NCBI GenBank assembly: GCA_025786725.1
Contig: JAHLTZ010000011.1
Coordinates: 434,001-498,000, forward strand
Length of the DNA stretch: 64,000 bases
From: Syncephalis fuscata
Lineage: Eukaryota > Zoopagomycota > Zoopagomycetes > Zoopagales > Piptocephalidaceae
Reading direction: 5' to 3'
The position numbers and the translations under genes are program-made. The notes beneath the pieces were generated by a model that saw only the letters and a program-made list of their open reading frames with translations, had not been told where the DNA came from and did no database searches. This document shows positions 40,639 through 52,214 of the stretch, in pieces; position 1 is the first letter of the stretch; every line of letters begins with the position of its first letter.

Positions 40639-42710
40639 GGTGATTCGTAGATATCACTTGTAAATACCAGCAATAGAATAATCAAAAGGGCGTTAACGTC
40701 ACAATAAACAGAGGCACGAACGAAGGGACAGTATGCTATGGATTAACGAGAGCGGTGCGGACTTGTGCGTGTGTGGACGGGGAAAGAAAAGAATTAGAGA
40801 ACCAAGATTGAAACGTTTTTTTATATCACAGACAGAACGTGGAGACCAGACTAGCAAACAGGTATAAAAGTGGCGAGTAAGTCGGATGGTAACAGTTTCA
40901 GTGCAATTTCAATAATTCCGTAGTAGCTTGATATTTTTTCAAATAAACAACAAGAGGGAGATGAGGATGCGATAAAATGGTAGGAATTTGCACTTGTTAT
41001 ATAGCTTCCACGGAAAGTATGTGATTTGAGTAGCGGCCATGATCGCTTTTCTTACTGGACGGCAGAATATCCTACTGACACATTTGTAACAGTGTTTTTG
41101 TTTTTAACTCGCTGTGTTTCGCACAGATAAGGTTTAAACTATCATTATTTCTTACTGCTGAAAGTACGATTTGCTAATACCATACTATCCCAACTCCGCT
41201 TGGATCGAGCGGATTTGAGCCAGACCGCAGTAATTTTAATATCCAATTCTGTCAGTGGATACTGAGTGTGTACGAATACAGATAGCAAGTGTTTTACGTT
41301 ATTTACGATCAAGTAGTATATCTATATTTCTGTTTAGCCTTATCGGATATTGTTGTATTGTTATAATGACATGAATCTAATTTTCATAATGTAAAATAGT
41401 GAAAAGATAAAAGATCTTGATAAATTATTTGCTACTATACCGAGTATACCGTGTCTTCCTACTAATATTATGTTTGTGTTATTATAAAATAAACTAGTAT
41501 TTATTATGTTGAATATGGGCCAGGTGGTAAAAAATGCTAATGATTTGATAATCAAATTATAACGTGATTTGGGGGGCAAATGACAGCATTGGTAATATTC
41601 GCGTAATTCAACTAAAATTCTTTCTAGCAAACATGGGACGAGTGGTGAATAACATTAAAGTTTAAAATACTCATCATCATAGATCTATTATTCAGTATGC
41701 ATATATTCGGTGTGTATATATCATTCTCATTATATTATATACTATCATATACCATCCTACGATATACTAAATACATTATATTGTTTATGTTCTAATATAC
41801 TTTGTTCATTCCGCGCACTAAGTTATAAACATTATAATTTCAACATTGCTAATTATGCCCTTCATATTGTATATTTAATACAATCTATATCGTTTTATGT
41901 TCCCTTGGTTTGCTCTATTCAAAATCGTTGTTTTTTGTTGCTAACTATGTTAGTTTGTGCACGTTTTGCTATTTATCCATTATATTTTATACTATTTATG
42001 CTTAGTTAGCACAGATTTAAAAGTAATTGCTGTTTGTTTGGTACCAGCTTTACACATAAATTTCTACTTATTTTATCTATTAGACCACACTGTCGGTCAC
42101 ACTTTATTAATAAAAAATTATTACTAGCTATATTATTTGTAAATTTCAAATTGATTCATTTAAACACGCACATTACTATTATACAGCGGTTAATCATATC
42201 GCTAAGATTATGCGATATAAAGCTAATTTTATTGTAACAAAATGACTTGGTTAAAATACATATTTGGTGTACGACTAATTATTTAATAATAAATATATTC
42301 CACTATTAACGGCATATTGCCCAATCAATAATACTTATCGTCTATAATGATAACAATAACGATAACATCTGCATTAACTAAAAAAAATAAAAGCCAATCC
42401 ATCTTAAATGTCGATATATTATAAAACATACAACCTATAATATACTTTAAAAGATAAAAAGGCGTATAAATTGAATAACAATAATTATTATGGCTTTGAA
42501 ATATCATTGTTATTTAAAGTAAAAAGAAACAGACCATTTCAGTTTAATTGGTGTTGCATAAATAACAGTAAATTACCATTAATGTTTATTAAATAATTGA
42601 TAATGAATAACATGTTGAATTTGAAGAAAACGTAGTATTTATTATAATAAATCCATTACAAAACAATCAGAATGCAAAGTGTGGCTGTCGCCTAGAAGTA
42701 CTAGATCAGC
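40639..42710. other. Intergenic stretch, 2 kb
   Basis: 40640-41000 is probably the promoter and leader of the KEN-box gene. The remainder is very AT-rich; the frames at 41361-41630, 41710-42009 and 42034-42237 are Tyr/Ile/Leu-rich translations of AT-rich DNA and not supported as genes. Confidence 0.5.
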
Positions 42711-44705
42711 TTATACTTTTGAAACTTTTGGCTTTGGCTCTTCTGGCTTAGGAACTTCTGGCTTAGGAACTTCTGTCTTTGGTTCCTCTTGCTTTGGCGT
42801 TTCAGAGCCTCCACATTCTGTTGGGAGTGAAAAGTCCTGGGTGACCTTCATAAAACCATCAGTAGCGGCCTTCGCACCTACACCACGCTTGGCAAAAGCA
42901 GCCCAGATTTCACACTTGTGCTTGCCACCGGTGATTTGCTGCTCAGCTTGGAGGATGGCGTCACGGGCAGAGATGAATGTTGGACGACATGGCTGTAACT
43001 TCATGCCATCGATGACCAATTTGGCAGCCAGAGTGTTACCTTTGGTGGTATCAACTGAGTACTTGTCTTCGCTGAATCCAAGCTTGTCGACCAAGTTCCA
43101 GTACATTTGGTATAGAATGTTTGCCCAGATTTCACCCATAGCGTGCACGGATCTCCAGCTGCCGGTGTAGACGAGGCCATAAGTGGTAGGATTGACCTTC
43201 ATGTCAGTGGAGTAGGAATATCTACGAATACCCTTAAGGTTAACGTAGTCACCCAGGCTAGTAACCTTGTCGTGAGTGTCGGTGGACTTTAGGCGCAGCC
43301 AAATACCAATGAAATCACCCCAGCCTTCGCCCATACCGCCGGACTCGCCATAGCCCAAACAGTTGGAGTTGTCAGGACCACCTGTTAGGCGAATGGAAAT
43401 ACCGTGGCTATACTCGTGAGCAATGATGTCGTTTTCAAAATCGCCATCACGCTGCGGATCTGTGATAGTCCATGTGTACATGCGCATACGTGGACGTTGA
43501 CCATCGGGTGGCGTGAAGAAGTTGGCATTGTTGTAGCCTGATGGATCCTGGGCATGAGCCAAGACGTGGTCGCCACCTTTACCACCCTTCTCGTAGTTGT
43601 CGTTCTGGAAATTACCAGCTGCTTCATCAAAACCGTATTGATAAAATACATCATGCATAATGTTGTTCATATAAAACAAATTGGTAACTGCAGCATCACG
43701 ATAGGTTGCTGGGTCCTTTGTCAAATCGACGGGGTAGTCAAAGTTAAGATCGGCGGAGACTGGCTGTGCAATATTAGTGTTGAGTTCACTGTTGGCCGGT
43801 ATAATCGCCTCTACGTTGTTGCCAAGCGTGGTGTTTGTTTGAGCACCGGTAAAGTCGTGCCAGCCTTTGGGAGAGGCTTTTGCGTTGGCCGGATTAGTCA
43901 ACACGGCGCGGCCATTGGTACCAATGTCGTTGTCCTCGAGCTTGACAACGTTGTATGAAGCATCGGAAATCCAGTCGACCAAGGAAATGACTTTTCCACC
44001 ATTAGCTGGCACGTGAGCATTGAAATAGTTCTCTCCAAGGTCAATAAAGAACTCCCAGGTGGCTTCTAAAGCACCTTCGCTTGTGTGGATGTACGATTGT
44101 TGGGCAACAACCTCGTCCTTAGCATAAGGAATACCAGTCAAAATGTACTGTGGTTTGCTACCACGTAGGCTGGCACGGGAAGAGACGGTGATCTTGGATG
44201 CATCGATGGGTCGACCAATGTGTTCGGCCAATGAAACAAAAGCCTTGTTTGGCTCGACGAAGCGTGGGGACGACTGGCCAGCCCATAGATTGCGCTTGGA
44301 AGCATCAGTGTTGTGGTAGAAGCTGTCGCCATAAGCGATAACTGTGCCCTTTGAGTCAACATTGACGGAAATGTCACCGTTGGCAACTTCGACACCTTGG
44401 AAAATTTGCTTGAGATAGACGTGCGTCACACCAGTTGATTTGGTGCTATAGGAGGTCTTGACGGCAAAATCGCCATTCTTGACCTTGAGATGCTGACGAG
44501 CAAAAGCCTTTGCAACATCCTCCGGCTTGCCATTGGAAGCAAAATTGCTGCCTTGTTGACGAAGGGCTGCGGAACGTGATGCTACTTCGTATTTTGGAAG
44601 AGGATCAGGACTGACTAGCTGGACTTTGACGCGTTCTGCCGTCGCGAGGCTTATGGCGTTGACCATAGCCAACACGGCTAAAGCAAGACGAGCGTTCATA
44701 ATCAT
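42711..44705 (-). CDS. Fungalysin, secreted M36 metallopeptidase
   Basis: Intact intronless gene for a 664-residue secreted zinc protease that degrades extracellular protein. A signal peptide (ARLALAVLAMVNAISLATA) leads into an inhibitory FTP propeptide with HVYLKQIFQGVEVANGDISV. The mature M36 domain starts near residue 250. The active site is HEYSH at about residues 433-437, with catalytic Glu between the two zinc-ligand His. The third ligand lies in GEGWGDF, about 25 residues on. Family marks GLVYTGSWRSVHAMGEIWA follow. The last ~25 residues are a Pro/Lys/Glu repeat (EVPKPE units) not needed for catalysis. GC content and codon use are higher than in the surrounding DNA, fitting strong expression. 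A purine-rich leader and possible promoter extend to about 44960. Confidence 0.95.
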   Translation of the reverse strand: MIMNARLALAVLAMVNAISLATAERVKVQLVSPDPLPKYEVASRSAALRQQGSNFASNGKPEDVAKAFARQHLKVKNGDFAVKTSYSTKSTGVTHVYLKQIFQGVEVANGDISVNVDSKGTVIAYGDSFYHNTDASKRNLWAGQSSPRFVEPNKAFVSLAEHIGRPIDASKITVSSRASLRGSKPQYILTGIPYAKDEVVAQQSYIHTSEGALEATWEFFIDLGENYFNAHVPANGGKVISLVDWISDASYNVVKLEDNDIGTNGRAVLTNPANAKASPKGWHDFTGAQTNTTLGNNVEAIIPANSELNTNIAQPVSADLNFDYPVDLTKDPATYRDAAVTNLFYMNNIMHDVFYQYGFDEAAGNFQNDNYEKGGKGGDHVLAHAQDPSGYNNANFFTPPDGQRPRMRMYTWTITDPQRDGDFENDIIAHEYSHGISIRLTGGPDNSNCLGYGESGGMGEGWGDFIGIWLRLKSTDTHDKVTSLGDYVNLKGIRRYSYSTDMKVNPTTYGLVYTGSWRSVHAMGEIWANILYQMYWNLVDKLGFSEDKYSVDTTKGNTLAAKLVIDGMKLQPCRPTFISARDAILQAEQQITGGKHKCEIWAAFAKRGVGAKAATDGFMKVTQDFSLPTECGGSETPKQEEPKTEVPKPEVPKPEEPKPKVSKV

Positions 44706-46669
44706 GTTAAAGCGTTAAATTTGAAAATTGGAGTCGTTAGTTAGATGGTTACGATAGCGAACGAAAAAAGACGATGGAAATACAAAGTAATGATATCGTT
44801 GAAGAAAATAGATAAATCGTAAAGATTGAAGCGTTAACGAGGTGTTAAAGTGATAATGTCGTGAGTAGCTGAAGATGTGGATGATTGAAGGTGTTAGGAG
44901 GTCGACTCGATAGATGATGATGATGTTGTTGTTGTGTTGTAGAAACGTCGCTTCTGTACATTAACATGCTGATTAAATATCTTTGCAAACGAGCAGCTCA
45001 TTGTCCAGTATACACAGCTAAATAATATGTGCTACGTTGTATACATCATTTGTGTTTCTAGAAATGGTCAATTCTGCAGGCCTATTGGTAATGATGCGTT
45101 ATTGGTATTGCCAGCTCGTGTGCTAGCTGTATTTTTTGGGATCGAACCTGTTTTTGCTACCATTAATTGACTGGCCGCCTTTCAACTACAAAAGTGGTCA
45201 CAAGTCTCAGCTCAAAAGGCCTATAAATCTTACTTGTAATACCATCCCAAGTAAAACGTGCCTAAACAAGCACACTATAGGCTTGTCACATGTTGATCAA
45301 GAATAGTGTGATATGGGGCAGCTAAGACGGCACGTTCTTTCCAAACAGCCGAAAAAAACGGTGCTAGTACTGGGTTCTTTGTCACGTCATATTGCTTATA
45401 CCAATTTACCAATACATTTGCTACAAATGTCTACGGAAATACACTTCTAGCGTGTCAATGTGTTGCTTATTGATTTTTTATGTTTATTGTAATACAAACA
45501 ATGACAATGGTGACCCGAATTAACTCAACAATACTTGAAACTCTTTATGTTAACAAGTATATTTAGCCGGATCCTACCCGTGATGTATACAGTAACTAGG
45601 CCGTGTATTGCGGATTTCCGATTTGAACAACCAGCAATGAAACTCGATTGCCATTGTATGGCTTGCACAGTATAGATTACACAGTTTGATTTTGAGACTG
45701 TAAGGATAGCTGTTTTCTAGATTCTTATGAAACGTGCAATAGCTATTAACCGCGAAAACAGGATAATTATTTCTAAAGGTGCTGACATCAAGGCGTATTT
45801 CATGTATTACAACGCCTTGTTCGATACTTCGCCTTTACTATTTACACATGCGTAACGATGTAAGATATACAACCACATACTATTAATAAAACAATTGTTA
45901 TATGATTGACGTTGCGAACGCATGAGCCTTGCAATCGTTTTACAATAATGATTTTCATAGAGACGAAGAACCAGCAAATATGCGTGTACAATTACAATAT
46001 AATGCAATACATGATTATGTTAATTATTTATTTATTAAGTAATTAGCCCGTACTTTCTATTAAAATAACAACGGCTTAAATTGTACTTTTATTTGTATAG
46101 TTATCACGCACGCTTAAGGCGTTACTAGTCACGCCATTACAGTGACTCATACAGTCGTTGGTCTAGTATTGACCTTAAGGTGCCTAATTGCATTCAACAC
46201 TGTGGTTTAGTCTTTACGATCGCTTTAGTTGATAAGTGAGCGTATAACTATGCAAATGTCAAGTAATAATGGCGCAATTTGGCACTGCTAATGATTGACT
46301 TGACATTCAAGACTTGTTAAGATAGTGACTGCATAAATCAATTATATTTGTTTTATCCATCCAATTTAGTACACAGTGAATAAATTTAGATCTCATCAAA
46401 GATGGCACGTTAATCGGCTGCATACATAAACTATTCAATATTTGATTGGCCACAATGAAGTCAGTGTGTTAAACTAAGGCCTTGCCAGCTGTATAAAGCA
46501 GTATTTATTGCCGAGGTCTAATAATGTAGTGATTATTTATTTGTAGAAATAAGTATAATCTATATTGTTGCACAACTATAAGCCAAAATATATGTTTTTA
46601 CTAAAGATATTAATGCATATTCATGTAAAACAGAGGTATAGTTACACTATACCGCCGAGCAAGCCAGAT
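44706..46669. other. Intergenic stretch, 2 kb
   Basis: Promoter region of the fungalysin gene on the left, then AT-rich DNA leading to the 3' end of the kinase-like gene. No supported gene. Confidence 0.5.
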
Positions 46670-47943
46670 TTAGACGAGTGCTGAAGGATTAGCATCGATA
46701 ACTTGCTGCAGTGTTGGTCGATATTTAGGATTTACAGTTAAAAGCTCAATAGCTGATATTCCAATGGCTTCAAACCCATCCCAGGCTGCATCGTCAATAG
46801 GCGGGACAGTGTCTTTACCTATATGGTCCTTATACAGGTTATTAGCTGTTTCTGATAATCTCGGCTCGGCATTTGATGCGTTTCTCTATCTATAGAAACG
46901 TAGCCGTAAAGCGGCATGCCCATGAAGCAGGTATAAGCCGTCATCCCTACTGCCCATGTATCGCGCTGAACAAGATTTGTATTACCAAAGACAATCGATT
47001 CCGGAGAGTCATAGCCGACCGTGCCACCAGGTGGTGCCATTAGCACGATGCTATTTGATGGCCTTTTGAGTTGTATAGGTAAGGCGAGTGCGTAATTGAC
47101 CAAGGTGATTTGTAATGTTCTATGTTTATCGATGTAAACACGTATATCTAATGAACACAATAAAAATAATTAACGGCTTTCCATTGGCTCTTTTAACGAC
47201 TTACTTTCAGGTTTAATATCATTATGCGTGACACCAGCGAAATGCAAGAATGCAACAGCTAATAACAAAGCAGTACGATTACTATTTGATATAGTATGGC
47301 CATAGCAGCTTGGTATATTTACCTCGAATTAGCTGGTAAAATACATTGCGCATAACACGATGTCGCTCATTTTGCTGTCTCTTTACAATATACTGGTATA
47401 GGTTCATAATGCCCTTTTCTGATACTATTGTGCAATGAAAGTCGTGCTTCCAGAACTCGTACTTTTTACGTGACACCCACTGGCTACCACTAGCCAAAGG
47501 ACTATCCAATTTCTTGGCTGCCTTTTCAATTCTCTATTTGTGATCAATGGATCAGAGTTTGGGCCACTATCTGGCTATAGTATACCCACTTGTAAAATGA
47601 ATTCATCAGCATTTCTGATTCTTTGATCTTTTGTGCACTTTAACACTATGCGATCATCATCATATTCACCAACTGCTATTTCGGTGGCTGTATCTTTTGA
47701 TATCCATTGTAAAATGGAGAGACCTGGCTGACCATAAGCATTCTTTCCAAGTGCTTGTAAGCTGTCGCTATTCGGCAATGGCGTCAGCCAATCCGTTAGC
47801 TTTTGCATCCAACTATTCTCTCCATGTAATGCAGAAGTTGAATAAGATCCACTACCTTGTTGACCGACCATAGCCAATACCATGGGCCGTCGATTCACTG
47901 TCAAGTAGCACAGTACTAGGCAAATAAAAGTCGCGGATTTCAT
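46670..47943 (-). CDS. Signal-peptide protein with degenerate kinase domain (predicted secreted pseudokinase)
   Basis: Starts at the ATG at 47943 with a likely signal peptide (MKSATFICLVLCYLTV, then a polar stretch). An upstream in-frame ATG at 48024 would bury it. At least three introns separate the exons. The kinase fold is recognisable: RIVLKC supplies the lysine of the VAIK position. NLYQYIVKRQQNERHRVM corresponds to helix E. HFAGVTHNDIKPE is the catalytic loop, with HND for HRD. GTVGYDSPE is the activation-segment end (APE). DTWAVGMTAYTCFMGMPLYG is the helix-F region, and AIELLTVNPKYRPTLQQVI the C-lobe end. The metal-binding DFG is replaced by N-Y-A (TLVNYALAL), so it is probably a pseudokinase. 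The frame breaks near 46882, repairable by one A in a run. Export and lack of activity are inferences; targets are unknown. Confidence 0.7.
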
Positions 47944-49243
47944 TGTAAAGGATGCAATCTGATAACAATACTTTGGCTGACCTGAATATGCGTAATGAGA
48001 AAGGGCAGCAACTTTTTTGTTCAATTGGTTAGTATATCATGTGTAGAAACTTCTTTATTAATGTAGCCATGATTGAAAACAAAAAAACGTGAATGTTATT
48101 GCCTAATAAAACGTGCCAGCATAGGCGGTGATAACGTGCAACTATCAAGTGGCATTTCACAACTCCGCTATGGATTTCTAACAATGACGATAACAATACC
48201 GAACGTGTTGGTACAAAGCATCAAGCAACAATTGGCCACCTAGAAATGACTACTGGTCGACTTGTTCAACTATCTATCGACCTTGCATTGATGATTACAA
48301 CTATATTCATTTGATTGTTTTGAATTTACAAGGTAGCCTTGATCAGTATTAACTAATTTAATTATATTTATCTAAAGTAATCAGTAGACTGGTAATAAAG
48401 TTTATCATTTATTCTTGAACATAAAATTACTTGTAGGTATTTCAGCAAATTATTTAACTTTAAAATGTTAGTTTTATTTAATAGACTGAAAATTATATTT
48501 TATTGTTATTATTTAGTCTATTTAAAAATAAAGAATTTAGGCAATAATAATTTAGTATACTAATATTGTGCTATATTTTTTCATTAATCTGTATTTATAG
48601 CCATTGCCAACATTGTTTATATATACTTATAAAACATTAGGCTATTTGTTATTCCATTTACTTGTTTCCGTAATTGTTCCAAAAATACCAGCTAATAATC
48701 AAATAATGTATATACATTGACATCAACACTTAAGCATGCTACTGGCTATTTAAGTAAATAGTAATAATGTTATTTCAAACAATAGCAATCGCTGAATAAA
48801 CGTGTGGCTGATAAGCATAAAAGGCATATGAGCAAAACGATAAGGCATTTCACTAACGCAGATAAGACATAAAGCAACAACGATAACTATCATGCGCTAA
48901 CCAGCATCAATATATACATATATATATATATGTATATTAATTGATCATTTGTATGTATACGTGTGTATGTGTGCTCCAAAGATGATAGAATTGAATTTAA
49001 ACAAATAAAAAAGAAAAGCAATAATAAAGCACGTATGCCGAACCATCATCATTCTGATCATTGGTGCCGTTGAACGTCATTATCCGACGTCAATTTACTC
49101 GAGCAATTCGCTGTTGTTGTTATAAAGTAAATAAATGACAGTAATAGCAATAGACATAATAGAGGCTGTTTGGAAGTAGGAGAAAGAAGAAAAACTGAAG
49201 AAGACGACAAAAGACAAAAAAATGCTAACAATAATTAAGATGC
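47944..49243. other. AT-rich intergenic stretch
   Basis: 1.3 kb between two minus-strand genes; promoter of the kinase-like gene at its left end and 3' flank of CDC24 at its right. No reading frame supported. Confidence 0.5.
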
Positions 49244-52214
49244 TTAACTAACAAAAAAGTTTAGCACCACATTAGCATTGGTCGATTCGCGACTTTCAAA
49301 CGACGTTTGCACATCCTCGTCGTTCTTAATGGTCACTCGATCGCCATCTTCGTCGAAATACTGTACTTTAAGCGTTTCCGTTCCCTCTGGTACTTCACCG
49401 CCGCAAATTCGAATCTTCTTTTCGAATTTCGATAAAAGTTCACGATAGGTAATGTTATTTGGCACAAAAATAACATGTACACCATCCAAGTAGTTCACCT
49501 TGATCTTAACTTGGTCGACAGCAACGTAGTTGGGACTGGCACGCATGGCACTGACTGGAGCAGTGGCCGAACGGACACTAGGCGAATAACGCTGGCCATT
49601 CTTCATAGGCGGCGTACCGTGTTGTGGCATCACGGGACGATCCGCCGACACTGGAATTCGACCATTGGCATATAGATTCGGACTTGTTCTACGACGTGGC
49701 GACGGTATAGGTCCATCCATGCGCTGGCCATTAGGATGTTGTGGAATAGGATGTGGCGACAGTGCATTGGATGCCGATGGATGCCGTTGCACATTGGGTG
49801 GCGGATAATTAGGCGCTCCTTGACGGCTTGGCAAACGATTTTGTGAGCCGTGCCAGTCAGGTGTTTGGCGTACTCGCTCAATCGGACTATGCTCCTGATC
49901 GGACATATCACTATTGCTACCAGGCATAGTGGGTATAGGTTGCTGGTTATAGTCGTGTGGACCTCTACGGCTTGGTACAGGCATGGATTGATGGCCATTT
50001 TGACGATAGTTTTGGGTATGGGCCCGAGTTGGTGTCAATGGTCCATTCATACTAAGTGTGCCGGTGCGTCGGCCGCTTTCCCAGTTACCAGATCGGCCGC
50101 CATCCCGATCCTCTTCGCCCTCTTCTTCTTCGTCATCACTGGTGGCAATGAACGACATGGCATCGTCATCAACGGTCTTCTTTCGTCCACCACCATAATA
50201 AGCATTATGGGCCGACAATTGTTCACCGCTGATCCCTCCAGGGGCAGAGCGCATACGTGAAGTATTGGCGGGTGGTGGTGGTGGTGGTCGTTGAAGGTTA
50301 GTTGTTTCAACAGATGGGCGTCGCTCCTCAACAACCGGCTCAGCCGGTTCATTAATAAGACGTTCAAGTGTTGTGTACCACATGCGCAATTGTTCGTCAT
50401 TTCGGCAGCGTAGTGAGAAATTTCCCATTTGTGCATCACGCCATAGCACTTTAAGAGCGTAAATGCCATTGCGCGAGTAGTTAACCACGCCTGTAATACT
50501 TGAAATAAAGATCCGTCCCTTTAATTGTAGAGCTGAAATCTTTTTTTTGCTTTTCTTGGCGGGTATTTCCTTGCAACAAATCATAATATTTTCAAACAAA
50601 TATACCATCAGCTCTTTCTCTACTTCATTACTCGACATGACAAATTTGTCGTGCAATAATAATTCGCCAAAGGACTGGGCCGAATAGTCTTGCCAGCCTT
50701 TGACACGTTTTTCCAAATCCTTTACAAGTAGCTGATTTTCGACATTACGTCTCGTTTCGTTGACACGATCGGCTACACGTTTAATAGAGGCAAGACCTTC
50801 CTGGGTCTGTGTGTAATTGGCCATTTCTTTATCTGAGCTTTTAATTAGTTCCTATTAATAAACAATTATTATTTGTTAGTAACTCGATTTCAATAACAGA
50901 TGTCGATGGTTCTCACCTGTAATAATAATGGATATTTGCAAATACGTTGAATTGGTTTAATAAGGTAAGATAAAAGTTGACGTTGTGGCTCCATAATTTG
51001 AGCATAACGCTATTATAATTGTTATTGTTTTTATTATTATTACAAATTTATTGTGTTAAATATACTACATTTATGGCTTTTCATAAACTTACTGTTAATA
51101 TAACGACTTGTTCTTCTACAATGTTTGAAGCGCGTTCATAATTAGCACAAAATGGCTCATAAACGGCAAAGCTTTCCTCCTAATAAAATTGGCATTATTA
51201 TAGCATATTAAACATTTGATATATTATTTATAAGCAATTCGGCCTTACCATTTGTAGGAAAAGATCGCCAAAGTTCTGGTTTTCAGGTGTTTGTATAGCA
51301 TTGGCTTCAACACCAATCAAAAACTTTCGCTGAAAGTCTACGAGCTCGTTTAGATTGGCAAACAAATATAACATATTGTCTGGAGATAATTTTCCATCGC
51401 GTTGTACTTCTCGATGATAGTTCTATAGCAATGTGTTAGTACAGCTACTTGCTAATATATTATCGTTATTTACCTGTAACATTTCTAAATCACGAATATA
51501 AGATCTTTCTGTTTCTAATAGCTCACGAACCACCTTTGCACGATTATCTTTTGGCGCTGCCGAACCACTAAGGTCTGAAAATCGATGTGGCTGTGGATTT
51601 GACGTGTCTACTAATCCTTCACGCTCTAGGTAATCCAGCACTAATGAAACAGTCCTCAAAACCTATTATAGTTTAAATTAGCCTTTGTTATTAATGCATT
51701 TATTGACATTTACTCATATGGATGCCAATAATTATTTAATATACAAAATGGCTTACCTTTACAAATCCATTTGTATCTTGCTGATACAATTCTGAAATAG
51801 CAAAGACATCTTCTGGTCGAATACCAAAATCATTTTTGCATGCAACTAGAAAATGAAATACGCTTTTCTTGCAAAGATTGAGACTGGCCATACAATTACC
51901 GGTATTGATCGGAACCTTATTTTGAGGACGACCAATATTAACCAGTTCACATAAAGCATTGCCTATGCGGAATATACTCCATAGTGTGGTAACTGGATCC
52001 ATACTGGGATATCCGAGTCTGCAATCATCGTCATGTATTCCGGGTCAAGATAGTAGTCAAAGCCGGGAATACAAGAAAGCCGATCGATGATACTGACAGA
52101 GGTTTGGAAAAAAGACGCCGACGACGTGGGTGCCTGCATAGGAGGTGGCGGAGCTGCTATTTCTATTTGAGATGCTCCATTGGAGCCAGTACGGCGTCTT
52201 GCGCTTATGCTCAT
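49244..52214 (-). CDS. CDC24: Cdc24-type Rho guanine-nucleotide exchange factor
   Basis: Exchange factor activating Cdc42 for polarised growth, acting at the cell cortex. The start is the ATG at 52214 and at least five introns follow. Domains in order: Pro-rich N-terminus; a calponin-like Cdc24 domain (DPVTTLWSIFRIGNALCELV, ending near KVLRTVSLVLDYLE); the DH domain from RAKVVRELLETERSYIRDLE, through LIKPIQRICKYPLLLQ, the most conserved DH helix; a PH domain in the last exon (GELLLHDKFVMSS to RMWYTTLERL); a long disordered Pro/Ser/Arg linker; and a C-terminal PB1 domain (VKIKVNYLDGVHVIFV...YFDEDGDRVTIKNDED), which in yeast binds the scaffold Bem1. A one-base frame break near 52007 inside a CCC run sits just before DPVTTLW and looks like an indel. 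The family is usually encoded at similar length (about 850 residues). Confidence 0.93.

Noticed and set aside
41710-42237. Two hydrophobic frames of 99 and 67 codons
   Set aside because: Composition follows the local AT richness; no recognisable domain, signal or conserved motif.
43554-43958. 134-codon plus-strand frame inside the fungalysin gene
   Set aside because: Shadow of a strongly conserved protease on the other strand.
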